A DNA stretch of 64,000 nucleotides, from the NCBI GenBank assembly GCA_045110285.1, contig JBGCGA010000001.1, forward strand, positions 1 through 64,000, read 5' to 3'. The notes beneath the pieces are model-generated. The model did no database searches. It was given only the letters and a program-made list of their open reading frames with translations, and was not told the origin of the DNA. Numbering within the stretch: position 1 is the stretch's first letter; each line of letters begins with the position of its first letter. Of this stretch, positions 52,301 to 61,215 are shown one piece after another. The position numbers were made by a program, and so were the translations under genes. The DNA is from Putridiphycobacter sp045110285 (GTDB lineage Bacteria; Bacteroidota; Bacteroidia; Flavobacteriales_D; Crocinitomicaceae).

Positions 52301-55162
52301 ACGGGTAAAAAAATGTATTGGGTATTGTGTCATCATAAAACTAATCCTAAAGCAAATGGTGCCTTGTATACTGCTAACTATAACTACAACGGTTTAACTG
52401 CAGGTTTGTATGACATAATGGTGCTTTATTCTGATAGTTCATATTCTTTAATTCAGAATTTTAATGTGCGATCAAACGGAACCAATTTTTATAGATTAGA
52501 CAGTAATGAAGTTAAGCCTGCTGATTTGGAAGTGCAAACCTATTATGAAGAAATTATTGTAAATGCCAATAAAGCACCTTTAAATAGATTTACTAATAAA
52601 CCTCTGTATTTCGATAACATTAATCTAAAAACTACTGAGACAGATCAAGGGCAGACTGTGCTAAGTGGCTTTATTGTCAACACTTATCATCAGCCATTAA
52701 ACAACGTAAATCTAATATTTGAAATGGAAGGGAGATTCAAATATGGAGCCTTAACCAATATTGACGGATATTTTGAACTGCCCAATGTGGTAGCTGGAAT
52801 TTACACCATAAAAATGGGTAGCCAATTACCATATCAAGTCTATGAAGACTTAACAGTTAGACAAGGAATGAAAACCAGAATCGTAATAGGAAAAGATCCA
52901 GCATTACGAATCAATAGTGCAGGGGATTTAGAGGTTGATGTGGATTTTAGTCATATAGAAAATTCACCAACTCAGGCTTACTACGGAACTGCAGAGACTG
53001 TAGTTAATGGAAGTCCAAACTACTCTTATTCAAACAATATTAGTGCAAGTAAATTAACTACCAAAGACATTCAAATGATACCTGCAATGCGAAATTCTAG
53101 TGACCTACAAGCCGTTATGATATCAACTGACGGGGTAACTTATTATGAGCCACCAAACACTTTTGAAACCGCTGAATACCCCAATTTAAAAGTGGATGAG
53201 CAAGGCAATCGAATTAAGGAGTATGCTAAAAAGAAAGGCCTTGACAAAGCTACAATGGACATGATTCGTCAAAGTGATAGCCTGAACAGGATTAGAGATC
53301 ATTTTAGAGATTACGGATATTGGGTACCTAATATGGTAACAGATGTCAATGGAAATGCACGTTTTACTGTTCAATTTCCAGATAATATTACCCGCTGGAA
53401 AACGATTGTGCCAGCAATGACCGGAGATAAACAAACTGGTTTAGGCATAAGATACGCGCAATCTTTTAAGCCATTGAGCGCGCACCTAGGCATTCCATCT
53501 TTTTTAATTGAGGGAGATTCAATAATGCTAGAAGGAAAAGTACTAAACTATACTAGCGATTCAATTTCAGCTAATACATGGTTTAAGTTAAATAATGACA
53601 CATTAAAATCTGGAATCAAAACAACTAACAGAACCATAGCAGAGCGCTACTGGTTCTCATATCCCAGCCCAGACTCTATTCAATTGGGCTACGGATTGAA
53701 AATGGCTGATGGCTATTTAGATGGAGAAGAAAGAGACCTTTCAGTACTTACCGAATACATTAATCAAGTAAAAGGTGAGCTGTATTTAATGGATGATGAT
53801 TCACTCCTCACTATTTCAGCCGATAGCAATAAACGATCTGTCTACATCTATAATAAACCTTTAGGGATTTATGAAAGGGAAATAAACAAATTAAAGAATT
53901 ACAGATACGGATGTAATGAACAAACTGCTTCGAAATTGAAAGCATTATTGCTAGAAGAGAAGATTGCGAATGCATTAGAACAACCTTTTAAAGGCGCAAA
54001 TACTATTAGAACTTGCATTAGGATTCTTGAAAAAAATCAAATGCCTGATGGGTCCTACGGTTGGTGGGGTAGAGCCTCTTATAAGCAATGGGTGTCGGCT
54101 TATGTTTTAGAAGCGTTGAGCTTGGCTTCAAAATCGTACAAAGTGGATAAGTATATGCTAACCGCTCGACTGCTAAGAACTAAAATGCCGCAGATGACTA
54201 TTTCTGGACGATTGTCTTCTTTAAATACATTGGCAAATATTAATTACCCAATGGATTACAAATCTCATATTGAAAGATTAGATACACTAAACTTAAGTTT
54301 GAAAGATTCATTTAAATTGATACACCTAAAGCAGCAACAAAATCGGTCGGTTTCAGTTGACAAAGTTTTACAATCGGTAGTTAAAAAACCAGAAGGAGTT
54401 TTTTGGGGAGAGTCTTTGTTTAATGGCCATATTAATATTTGGGAAACTTCTGCTTTAGCCTATAAAATATTAAGAAATGTGGGAGGACATGAAAAGTTAA
54501 TGAGTGAAATGAGAGACTATTTCTTACAATTAAATCCCGAAGGAAGGAACACGATTGAGCGTGCTACTTTATTAGAATTGTTTTTAGAAGATGAATTATT
54601 GGCAAATGAAACTGCCAGCGCTTTTAAAGGTGATGTATGGATTAATGATGTGAAAATTGAATCTTTCCCTTATTTCAAAACGTTCGAACCCAATGAATCT
54701 ATTCATATCCGTAAATCAGGTAAAAGAGTGTGCGTTCAAGTTAATACTCATCTAATGTTAAAAAACCCAGTAGGAAACGATTCTCTTGTGACTGTATCAA
54801 CTTCGTTTAAACAACGTAATCTTCAAACGGATTCATTAGTAGCAGGGAAACCAGTTCAAATGACAGTAACTGTTAATGTTAAAGAAAAAATGGATTATGT
54901 ATTACTAGAAATTCCGATTCCAGCATCTTGTATTTACAATTCTCAAAAGTCGAAAGGCAATCCATACGAATCGTACAGAGAAGATTTTAGACATATGACA
55001 GCTATATCCTGCGCAAGTTTACCAAGGGGTAAGCATCTGTTTAAAATCAATTTAATCCCACGTTACGAAGGACGATTTAAAGTGGTTCCTGTAAAAGTAG
55101 AAGAGATGTACTTTCCTGTAAATGCGAATTACTCAAAAGCTAAAATAATTACAGTGCATTAG
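49319..55162 (+). CDS. Alpha-2-macroglobulin-like protein with GCNEQ thioester motif
   Basis: About 1947 residues, exported. I chose the ATG at 49319; an in-frame ATG at 49286 adds 11 residues, and one at 49361 gives a compact signal peptide (MTGLNSLLLLVG to VSAQ). Residues about 150-500 are MG1/MG2-type beta domains (YVAFNQPMYRKKDTVKVKAF is the MG2 opening). Near 1110-1190 is a carboxypeptidase-regulatory-like domain (VLSGFIVNTYHQPLNNV, ALTNIDGYFELPNV), followed by a plug-like segment (IQMIPAMRNSSDLQAVMIS). The A2M core starts near NMVTDVNGNARFTVQFPDN; the thioester YGCNEQTASKLKAL has Cys near 1532. Bacterial A2Ms are periplasmic protease traps. No penicillin-binding partner gene is adjacent. 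It stands alone. Confidence 0.9.
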   Translation: MNNNNQVRGHYKSFMTGLNSLLLLVGLCISHSVSAQPAIKSKFSNVSKIYKLDQEQFQNLVKYQSIHDSLKLFTHFVMDVPTNRGFYVDSVPYGHYLGIIASGSQINYKLYSKSFFKVQSHGYNKEVWHIITDQEGKVITEATLSHQNKVYSYQKDCNCYPVPAKRGNDTILITYLNHFELYQSKANYNEQGEYEVQNNQYPKQRLSDIRILPGYVAFNQPMYRKKDTVKVKAFLVNEKGKIWRKRKVIVKYTTPEGKTIVLGKIKRQSEGAYQTEFVVPEKYRLGNYNLTFWTSWDEVKLRSEIFTINDYELQPAYKFSSVVTQPTFYRGQDVEFRLKAQDINELPLLDAKAKIKIQAIQQHDFYDKLFYWTGKADHYTFEKEVLFDVAGETIVNFPDSLFPNTKMTYTASIEYNNDLGKLYSNTINFTFDAKPSHFEFRLKGDSIAADYFKFDKTVVSKQLTLLSMRGYDTIESKVIEAPYREKIDLFNTLYVLKHRSGLEIGRVSLNHHNKIPVSLAGKRTHDSIQIQLVNDLQMPVSYQIFKRDKKIAGGQWKKGDNPFIYQSFDESVDDYHVFYSILWRNKHFIKEQIFYLDETKLNININQPDIVFPGSKVPVEVTVTDYKNRGVEGANITAYSVNDLFPESPTPNLPYFGRLHSGFINKFNVRNSTFTVNRGTMLTPKHLDQFELRKTPFYHFAYATNGVGIHQDSIGGEYSELAVYTSKFSSIKPIYAVYINNEPAAIDGSSNSGFYNFLKPAGKYEVKIRTKTHQYTIKNIELIAGEKTYLCLNEYFIEGNKNVEYLQIEDAPFTKVEWNFLKPNFMYLTRSNNNYIFEQDGMLVDMHQVSNYSMFYDNGHWYNFIGPFKEGKVNVYNQKKDTITSFDYYPGYLYRIDKTGTVVIDRPAPSELSSEKFRLNSQVSDWNFNYKIQRWEDYLTKAQTDQKKQDQNTAIKKPLPEINYDNPARFQQLKSFSPQEYDKTNYGAIKLKNNTGKKMYWVLCHHKTNPKANGALYTANYNYNGLTAGLYDIMVLYSDSSYSLIQNFNVRSNGTNFYRLDSNEVKPADLEVQTYYEEIIVNANKAPLNRFTNKPLYFDNINLKTTETDQGQTVLSGFIVNTYHQPLNNVNLIFEMEGRFKYGALTNIDGYFELPNVVAGIYTIKMGSQLPYQVYEDLTVRQGMKTRIVIGKDPALRINSAGDLEVDVDFSHIENSPTQAYYGTAETVVNGSPNYSYSNNISASKLTTKDIQMIPAMRNSSDLQAVMISTDGVTYYEPPNTFETAEYPNLKVDEQGNRIKEYAKKKGLDKATMDMIRQSDSLNRIRDHFRDYGYWVPNMVTDVNGNARFTVQFPDNITRWKTIVPAMTGDKQTGLGIRYAQSFKPLSAHLGIPSFLIEGDSIMLEGKVLNYTSDSISANTWFKLNNDTLKSGIKTTNRTIAERYWFSYPSPDSIQLGYGLKMADGYLDGEERDLSVLTEYINQVKGELYLMDDDSLLTISADSNKRSVYIYNKPLGIYEREINKLKNYRYGCNEQTASKLKALLLEEKIANALEQPFKGANTIRTCIRILEKNQMPDGSYGWWGRASYKQWVSAYVLEALSLASKSYKVDKYMLTARLLRTKMPQMTISGRLSSLNTLANINYPMDYKSHIERLDTLNLSLKDSFKLIHLKQQQNRSVSVDKVLQSVVKKPEGVFWGESLFNGHINIWETSALAYKILRNVGGHEKLMSEMRDYFLQLNPEGRNTIERATLLELFLEDELLANETASAFKGDVWINDVKIESFPYFKTFEPNESIHIRKSGKRVCVQVNTHLMLKNPVGNDSLVTVSTSFKQRNLQTDSLVAGKPVQMTVTVNVKEKMDYVLLEIPIPASCIYNSQKSKGNPYESYREDFRHMTAISCASLPRGKHLFKINLIPRYEGRFKVVPVKVEEMYFPVNANYSKAKIITVH

Positions 55163-55184
55163 TACTAATTTTGTTGATTTCAAT

Positions 55185-55832
55185 TTAAAACCAAAAAGTA
55201 AAACCAGCTTGACCTAACAATTCGGTAGAATTAAACAGTTTAACTGATATCTCTGAGCTTTCAAATCCATTATTTTTTTCTGTTAAAAACTTAAGACCGA
55301 CACCCACCTGAGAATGAAGTGAAATGGTTTTGTTTAGAAACCACTCTCCCCTTAAGGACGGCGCAAAAACTAGTGAAGATATATCTCCTTCAAAATCTGG
55401 CCCTACATCATTTGTAATGGTTTCATTTCCAAACTGTCCAATTCCGTGCAGGCCTATCTCTAAATCCAGCTGTCCATTCCCCAAATCAACAAAAAATAAA
55501 GGTGTAAATAAACCCAAGTCTACAATAACAGTATTCCTACTGACCTTATAATCCGTAAAACCAAAACTATACTTGTATGAGTCTGATAGAAACCCCATTC
55601 CAAAAGTTCCAATTAATTTCGGCCTAAAATTTAAGGTGGCAGTGGCAATAGCACCTATATTTGTAGCTGTAGTTCTGTTTGACCCCTGACCTGTCGACGA
55701 TAAATTAATCAAAGGAGTGACACCGAAGCCATAATTTTTTTCGACTCTAAAAGATTCTTTTTGTCCTTGTCCTGCGACAGAAAACATCATTAGAGTAACG
55801 AGAAATGCGGAAATTATATGCTGTTTTTTCAT
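55185..55832 (-). CDS. Outer-membrane beta-barrel-like protein
   Basis: A 215-residue exported protein. The signal peptide ends VAGQ near residue 21. The mature part is made of amphipathic strands (for example GTFGMGFLSDSYKYSFGFTDYK and LHSQVGVGLKFL) and ends with aromatic LLGQAGFTFWF, the barrel-terminal signature. An 8-strand barrel is likely by length. It converges with the macroglobulin gene across 22 bp. The function is unknown; a structural or porin-like role is possible. Confidence 0.76.
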   Translation of the reverse strand: MKKQHIISAFLVTLMMFSVAGQGQKESFRVEKNYGFGVTPLINLSSTGQGSNRTTATNIGAIATATLNFRPKLIGTFGMGFLSDSYKYSFGFTDYKVSRNTVIVDLGLFTPLFFVDLGNGQLDLEIGLHGIGQFGNETITNDVGPDFEGDISSLVFAPSLRGEWFLNKTISLHSQVGVGLKFLTEKNNGFESSEISVKLFNSTELLGQAGFTFWF

Positions 55833-56314
55833 AACTAATGATAATCATTTAAATTTGAAATTACAAAATATTTATCTGTTTTTATATCAATCGACTCCCC
55901 TTAGACACTTATTCAGTGTCTAAAATTCCAAAACAGATTCAGTTTATAGTTTAACTACACTACCTTGAATTAAAATTGACTAGGCAATTTGGAATGAATA
56001 TCGTCGCTGCAAAAAAATGTGTTGAGCCACACATTAAGTTAACCTCTTCTGATAATTTTAATACCATCAAAAATCATCTGCCAGACTTACAAAGTAATTT
56101 ATCATTTACTAAAAACGCTTTCATCTGTATAAACAATCAAAGCTTACAGTTTTTTTCAAAACTTGCTAAAATGACAAAATGTGCTTATTTGAAAAAAGCG
56201 AATATCTATTGAAGTCCTGCACTTATTGATTTGGGTGAACCAAAAGAGCATTCCCTATTTTATTTCAAAGATATTAAATCTAGTTTAGTCCAAATATTAA
56301 CTAAAAACTAGATT
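55833..56314. other. 482-bp region with at most one doubtful small ORF
   Basis: AT-rich DNA between the divergent barrel gene and the FG-GAP gene. It has one open frame from ATG 55994 to 56212 (72 codons) listed separately with low confidence. No hairpin terminator, tRNA or clear promoter (only a weak TAGTTTAG at 56281) was found. Confidence 0.5.
55994..56212 (+). CDS. Doubtful small ORF (72 residues)
   Basis: The frame MNIVAAKKCVEP...KKANIY has no hydrophobic signal, family motif or obvious ribosome-binding or promoter context; a TTG at 55976 is also in frame. Its composition (Lys, Asn, Phe) is plausible for coding in this genome, but equally for AT-rich intergenic DNA. It might be a decayed gene or a short protein. 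Confidence 0.2.
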   Translation: MNIVAAKKCVEPHIKLTSSDNFNTIKNHLPDLQSNLSFTKNAFICINNQSLQFFSKLAKMTKCAYLKKANIY

Positions 56315-58099
56315 ATGAAAAAAAATGTACTGTTTCTTGTTGCACTGCTACTAATAGGCACTAGTGCTTTTGCTCAAAATTGGGATGAAATGATTAAAGC
56401 AGTTGCTTCAGATAGAGCTGCAGACGATTTATTCGGTTTTACCATTAGCTTGGATGGCAATAGAGCTGCTGTTTCTTCAATTTTAGATGATGGTGTGAAC
56501 ACTAATGGAGCCACATTAATAGATGTTGGAGCTGTTTATATCTATGAATTATCCGGTGGGACTTGGTTAGAAACAGCTAGGCTAGTGGCATCTGACAAGG
56601 ATTCCATTGACAGATTTGGATGCAGAATTTCCTTGGATGGTGATCGGATTTTGATTGGTGCCTACCTCAATGATAGAGATGAATTTGGAGGTGATACACT
56701 GGATAACGCCGGCGCAGCATACATCTTTGATTATATTGGCGGTGTTTGGCAAGAACAGGCTAAGCTAATAGCTTCTGATCGAGCCATTGATGATAGATTT
56801 GGTTATGATGTAAGCTTGAGTGGAGACAAAGCTGCTATTGGTGCATTTTTAAATGACACTGATGAGTCAGGCAATGTCGTAATGAGTAATTCTGGAGCTG
56901 CTTATGTATTTGAATTAACAGGTGGCACTTGGACTGAAACAGCAAAATTAGTGGCATCTGACAGGTCACCTGGAAACTCTTTTGGTCTGAGTCTTTCCAT
57001 GAGTGGCGAAACTATTATGATAGGTTCTTATTTTAATGCAACAGATGCGGCAGGGATAAATTTCTTAACTCAAGCTGGATCAGCTTATGTATTTGAAAAA
57101 GTTGGTGGTGTATGGACTGAAACAGCTAAACTTGTAGCATCTAACCGAGAGTCTGGTGATCGTTTTGGACATAATGTTGAAATGGATGAAAACAGAGCCA
57201 TTATTGGTGCTTACAATAGAGATGAAGCTGGAATTGGACAAAGTGGTTCAGCTTATATTTTTGAACGAATAGGCGGTATTTGGACTGAAACTGCTGCATT
57301 AGTAGCATCAGACCTTTCTTCTAGTGATAATTTTGGATACAGTGTTGACATTAGTGGGGACCATGCAATTGTTGGTGCCCGATTTGAGGACCAAGACAGT
57401 AATAATGCTAATACTTTTAGTAACGCTGGTTCAGCTTATGTTTTTGAACTACAGGGAGGCGTATGGGCGGAAACAACTAAAATAGTAGCTTCTGATAGAG
57501 CCGCAGAGGATCAATTCGGATTGAGTGTGGTAATTAGCGGAGATATGATAATGACCGGCGCTTATAATGATGATGAAGATGCAACAGGTGGTAATACACT
57601 AAGTAATTCGGGATCAGTGTACTTTTTTAATACTTGCATCAGCAATCCTGAGGTAACACATGCTCCCAATAATGTGCTGACAGCTGCAAGAAGTGGGGCA
57701 TCTTATCAATGGATTGATTGCGACAATGGCAATGCAATCATTGCTACTGAAACCAATCAATCTTTTACGCCAACTGCCAACGGAAACTACGCTGTGATTG
57801 TAACAATTGGTAACTGCACTGATACTTCCTTGTGTACCAGTGTGACAACAGTTAGCACGAATGATGTAGAAGTAGAAACAGGACTAAATGTCTATCCAAA
57901 CCCGGTAAATTCTGAATTAATAATCCAGTTTCAAAAGCCAATCGAAAGTCTGAATATAGTTAATTTACTAGGCGAAACAGTTAGAAACTTTTCATTGCCA
58001 AACAAAGTTATTGATGTTTCGGATTTGCCATCTGGAATTTACTTTGTCAACATTAAAGTCTCAGATCAAACTATAGTTAAGAAAATTATCAAAAACTAA
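56315..58099 (+). CDS. T9SS-secreted FG-GAP-repeat protein (type A sorting domain)
   Basis: A 594-residue exported protein. The signal peptide ends AFAQ. Residues about 25-435 are seven repeats of about 58 residues of the pattern 'K.VASDR...D.FG......G....IGA...D.D..G......G.AYVFE..GG.W.ET', FG-GAP units that fold as a seven-bladed integrin-type propeller. Next is an Ig-like unit (ASYQWIDCDNGNAIIATE) related to that in the two T9SS paralogues at 34-38 kb, then a Por sorting domain from VYPNPVNS. A surface adhesion or ligand-binding role is likely; the ligand is unknown. A small gene starts 34 bp later. Confidence 0.88.
   Translation: MKKNVLFLVALLLIGTSAFAQNWDEMIKAVASDRAADDLFGFTISLDGNRAAVSSILDDGVNTNGATLIDVGAVYIYELSGGTWLETARLVASDKDSIDRFGCRISLDGDRILIGAYLNDRDEFGGDTLDNAGAAYIFDYIGGVWQEQAKLIASDRAIDDRFGYDVSLSGDKAAIGAFLNDTDESGNVVMSNSGAAYVFELTGGTWTETAKLVASDRSPGNSFGLSLSMSGETIMIGSYFNATDAAGINFLTQAGSAYVFEKVGGVWTETAKLVASNRESGDRFGHNVEMDENRAIIGAYNRDEAGIGQSGSAYIFERIGGIWTETAALVASDLSSSDNFGYSVDISGDHAIVGARFEDQDSNNANTFSNAGSAYVFELQGGVWAETTKIVASDRAAEDQFGLSVVISGDMIMTGAYNDDEDATGGNTLSNSGSVYFFNTCISNPEVTHAPNNVLTAARSGASYQWIDCDNGNAIIATETNQSFTPTANGNYAVIVTIGNCTDTSLCTSVTTVSTNDVEVETGLNVYPNPVNSELIIQFQKPIESLNIVNLLGETVRNFSLPNKVIDVSDLPSGIYFVNIKVSDQTIVKKIIKN
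56390..57630 (+). repeat. Seven FG-GAP coding repeats
   Basis: About 175-180 bp per unit, each beginning with codons for (V/I)AS(D/N)(R/K) and a DxFG turn. Seven units equal one closed propeller. The units differ clearly at the base level, so this is an old array. Confidence 0.82.
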
Positions 58100-58133
58100 A
58101 TATAGATTATATCAACTTCAAAAAACAAATACC

Positions 58134-58520
58134 ATGGAAAAGCAAATTAAGACTAAAACTGATCTAAATACACTCGATAAACTATTGCAGGAATTAACTT
58201 TGAAATCTTCATTAGAATGTTCCAAGGAATACGATATTTGGGACCACAGAGTAGATGCAAACAACCAAATGGAACAATGCATTGTAATAAAGAAAAGTGG
58301 AATGCATGGCGCAAAGCTCTATATTAATGGTGATAATTCAGTAAAATTAAACTATATTATACCCAGCAAAGTAATGAATGCTTATTTTGGAAAAAGTGTT
58401 AAAAGACACCGCAGTATCTTAGAGGTGATTACAGGTAAAATTAGTCAAGCTGTACTGTCTGGTTCGCAAAAAAAAGCATTTAACGAAATAGAGGAGTCCA
58501 TTTCAAAAATAATAGCATGA
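58134..58520 (+). CDS. Hypothetical protein upstream of the TPR-kinase cassette
   Basis: A 128-residue cytosolic protein with charged helices at both ends and a beta-strand centre (YDIWDHRVDANNQMEQCIVI, KLYINGDNSVKLNYI). I do not recognise a family. It overlaps the next gene by four bases (ATGA), so they are coupled, and the TPR histidine kinase follows 68 bp later. A regulatory or structural role in that unit is possible only by position. Confidence 0.66.
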   Translation: MEKQIKTKTDLNTLDKLLQELTLKSSLECSKEYDIWDHRVDANNQMEQCIVIKKSGMHGAKLYINGDNSVKLNYIIPSKVMNAYFGKSVKRHRSILEVITGKISQAVLSGSQKKAFNEIEESISKIIA

Positions 58521-58915
58521 TTAAATATTTAAGTTTCGTTTTTATTCTAGTGGTTCCAAGCCTTATTTTTTCTCAAGATGGAGAATGGATTAAGACTGAG
58601 GGCGAGGTGACTGATATAGTTTACCACAGAAGTAAAAGACTATTGAAAGCTTCTGGCAGTGTTAAGTTCAAATTAGAAAACGGAGAAGAGATGACAAGCT
58701 CAGTAGAGCTTGTCAGAATTCCACTTTATGGTTGCATCAATGCAATAGGCGATAAAATATCAATTAAGTACAATAAACAGAATCCTGGTTTAGTTCAAAC
58801 TCCATTGGGCAATTTTATTTTTAATTATGGAATGTATATTTTAATATTTTTAGGCATCATTTTCTCCATCAAACCATTTCTGAAAATGCGAAAGAATGCA
58901 AATGTAGCTCAGTGA
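58517..58915 (+). CDS. Small membrane protein, DUF3592-like
   Basis: A 132-residue protein. It has an N-terminal signal sequence or helix (about 1-19), then a beta domain of about 80 residues with 'GEVTDIVYHRS', 'GSVKFKLENGEEM' and 'GDKISIKYNKQNPG', and a C-terminal membrane helix (about 104-122) with a basic end. The spacing of 'V..I.Y...NP' resembles the DUF3592 group; this is by eye. It overlaps the upstream gene by 4 bp and precedes the kinase gene. Unknown function. Confidence 0.68.
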   Translation: MIKYLSFVFILVVPSLIFSQDGEWIKTEGEVTDIVYHRSKRLLKASGSVKFKLENGEEMTSSVELVRIPLYGCINAIGDKISIKYNKQNPGLVQTPLGNFIFNYGMYILIFLGIIFSIKPFLKMRKNANVAQ

Positions 58916-58983
58916 TTTTTTTGACCCATTAAAATTAGCCAATTCATCATTAGTTTTTAAACATCATAAAATTGAGTAAAGTC

Positions 58984-61215
58984 ATGAGTTCAAATAACTA
59001 TTTATTTGCAATATTCAATAAAATTAACACCATTTTAAAGAGTAAAAAACTGATTTTATTTCATTTAATCCTTGTTTGTACTTCAATAGGTTATGCTCAA
59101 ATTGCAAAAATTGACAGTTTAAAAATTGAGTTGTTAAATCATCCAGAAAAAGATACAATTCGCGTTCAAATATTGAATCAATTGGCTTACCATCACTATC
59201 GAAATGATCCACCTAAATCAATTGAATACGCGGACGAAGCTGGCTCGCTAGCATCTGATCTAAAATTTATATCAGGAATTGCGCGTAATTTTTTTCTGAA
59301 AGGTGTTATTCACATGGAGCAAAGTAGTTTTATGGTTGCTGAAACAAATATTGATAAAGCCATTCAACTTTATGAATCAATTAAAGATGAGCACAGTATA
59401 GCAAATTGTAAAAACGGTTTGGGTGTATTGTATTTTTACCAAGGGGATAATAGACAAGCCCTTGTATACTACAGAGAAGCGCTTGCTTTAAAAGAAAAGC
59501 TAGGCATAAAAAATAATGACGGACTTTTGTACAATATTGGCAATATTTTACTGAATACAGGAGAATACGATAAAGCGTTAGCAAATTTTGAAAAGGCTTT
59601 AGTGATTAATGAAAAAGCGGATGATTTTCAAGGTATTTTAAATTGTTTAAATTCAATTGCTGATTTATATTACGTTAAGGGAAATTACCCCATAGCGCTA
59701 AAGTATTACAACGAATCTTTGCAAGTGGCAAAGAATGCGAGCGATTCAATTGGTATTTTTCAGTCCTTTATCAATACAGGAAATTTGTATCGAATGCAAA
59801 ATCAAAATGATAAAGCATTACAATTTTATAATAAGGCCCTGTCGATTAAAAAAGCGCATTACAATGTCAAAAACATTACTGCCTTAAAAAATAATATAGC
59901 CGGTATATTTTACGATAATGAAGAATTTGAAACAGCGATAAAGTATTTTAAAGAATCTGTGAAATTATGCAGGAATATTGGAGATGACACACATTTAGCT
60001 ACAGCTCTTAATGGCCTTGGATTTACTTACTTTGAAATGGATAAATGCCCTGTGGCCTTGAGTTATTTTACTGAGGCCAATTCAATAACTCTGAAAAATA
60101 ATCAAACATATGATTTGTTAGACTCATACTATGGACTTTCGGACTCGTATTATTGCATGGGCGACTATGATTTAGCACTAAAAAATGCAACCAAATTAGC
60201 AGAATTGGCAGAAGAATATGAATATCTCGTTCATCAAAATAATGCTTACTTCAAGCTGTCAGAAATCTACAAGACAACAAAAAAATACAAAAAAGCCCTT
60301 GAGAGCCATGAGAAGTATAAGGCTTTTAGTGACAGCTTGTTCAATGAGGAAAATATTGAGAAAATTGCTAATCTAGAATACGAATATAAATATAAGCAGC
60401 AGCTAGATTCTGCAAATATTAGAGAATTACAGCTGGCAAGTGTTGTAAAAACAACATCTGAGGATTTAGAACAATCGCAGAAAAATTATTTACGATCAAT
60501 TATATCTTTTCTACTTGTTTCTATAGTTTTAGGTGGAATTATTCTTTATTTGCGGTTTAGAAATATAAAAACTGAAACGCAAAATATCATCATGGAGCAA
60601 AAACTATTACGCTCACAAATGACGCCTCATTTTGTATTTAATTCTCTGTCTGTTTTGCAAGGTATGATCCTTAATAAAGAAGAAAAAAAGTCGGTCACTT
60701 ACCTTTCTAAATTCTCAAAATTATTAAGAATAATTCTCGAAAACTCAAGAGATAAAACAGTGTCCTTATCACAGGAATTAAGTGCCATTGAAAACTATTT
60801 GTCACTTCAAAACCTAGCAGATGAGTCGTACAATTATGCTGTAACTGTTGCGGACAATATTGATGTCACGAAGTTTGAAATACCAGCAATGCTGATTCAA
60901 CCATTTGCTGAAAATGCTATTGAACATGCATTTACAGACAATTTAGATAATCGACAAATAGAAATTCTACTTCAATTTGTCGACAAAAAATTAATCTGCA
61001 CAATTACTGATAATGGTATAGGTATTAATTCCCAAAAGCAAATACTACGGAAAGACAAAAAATCGTTGGCAACAACAATTACTTCTGAAAGACTAAAAAT
61101 ATTATCAAAAGACTTTAGAGTGAAGGGGTCAGTTAATATTGAAGATCGGCAAAAATTTAATGATCAAGGTACAATTGTTACTTTAGAAATTCCTTATAAA
61201 TTGCACGATAAATAA
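58984..61215 (+). CDS. TPR-sensor histidine kinase, LytS/His_kinase type
   Basis: About 743 residues from the ATG at 58984; an upstream in-frame TTG at 58972 is less likely. A signal or helix (about 20-37, LILFHLILVCTSIGYAQ) is followed by about ten TPR-like units (about 45-440, many with 'G..Y...G.Y..AL.YY..AL'), most likely periplasmic. A coiled coil and one membrane helix (about 500-522) then lead to the cytosolic kinase: QMTPHFVFNSLSVLQ carries the phospho-His, and LIQPFAENAIEHAF plus ITDNGIGI form the ATP-binding domain. The gene for a LytTR regulator overlaps by one base (TAATG). Together they form a two-component pair. The signal sensed is unknown. Confidence 0.92.
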   Translation: MSSNNYLFAIFNKINTILKSKKLILFHLILVCTSIGYAQIAKIDSLKIELLNHPEKDTIRVQILNQLAYHHYRNDPPKSIEYADEAGSLASDLKFISGIARNFFLKGVIHMEQSSFMVAETNIDKAIQLYESIKDEHSIANCKNGLGVLYFYQGDNRQALVYYREALALKEKLGIKNNDGLLYNIGNILLNTGEYDKALANFEKALVINEKADDFQGILNCLNSIADLYYVKGNYPIALKYYNESLQVAKNASDSIGIFQSFINTGNLYRMQNQNDKALQFYNKALSIKKAHYNVKNITALKNNIAGIFYDNEEFETAIKYFKESVKLCRNIGDDTHLATALNGLGFTYFEMDKCPVALSYFTEANSITLKNNQTYDLLDSYYGLSDSYYCMGDYDLALKNATKLAELAEEYEYLVHQNNAYFKLSEIYKTTKKYKKALESHEKYKAFSDSLFNEENIEKIANLEYEYKYKQQLDSANIRELQLASVVKTTSEDLEQSQKNYLRSIISFLLVSIVLGGIILYLRFRNIKTETQNIIMEQKLLRSQMTPHFVFNSLSVLQGMILNKEEKKSVTYLSKFSKLLRIILENSRDKTVSLSQELSAIENYLSLQNLADESYNYAVTVADNIDVTKFEIPAMLIQPFAENAIEHAFTDNLDNRQIEILLQFVDKKLICTITDNGIGINSQKQILRKDKKSLATTITSERLKILSKDFRVKGSVNIEDRQKFNDQGTIVTLEIPYKLHDK

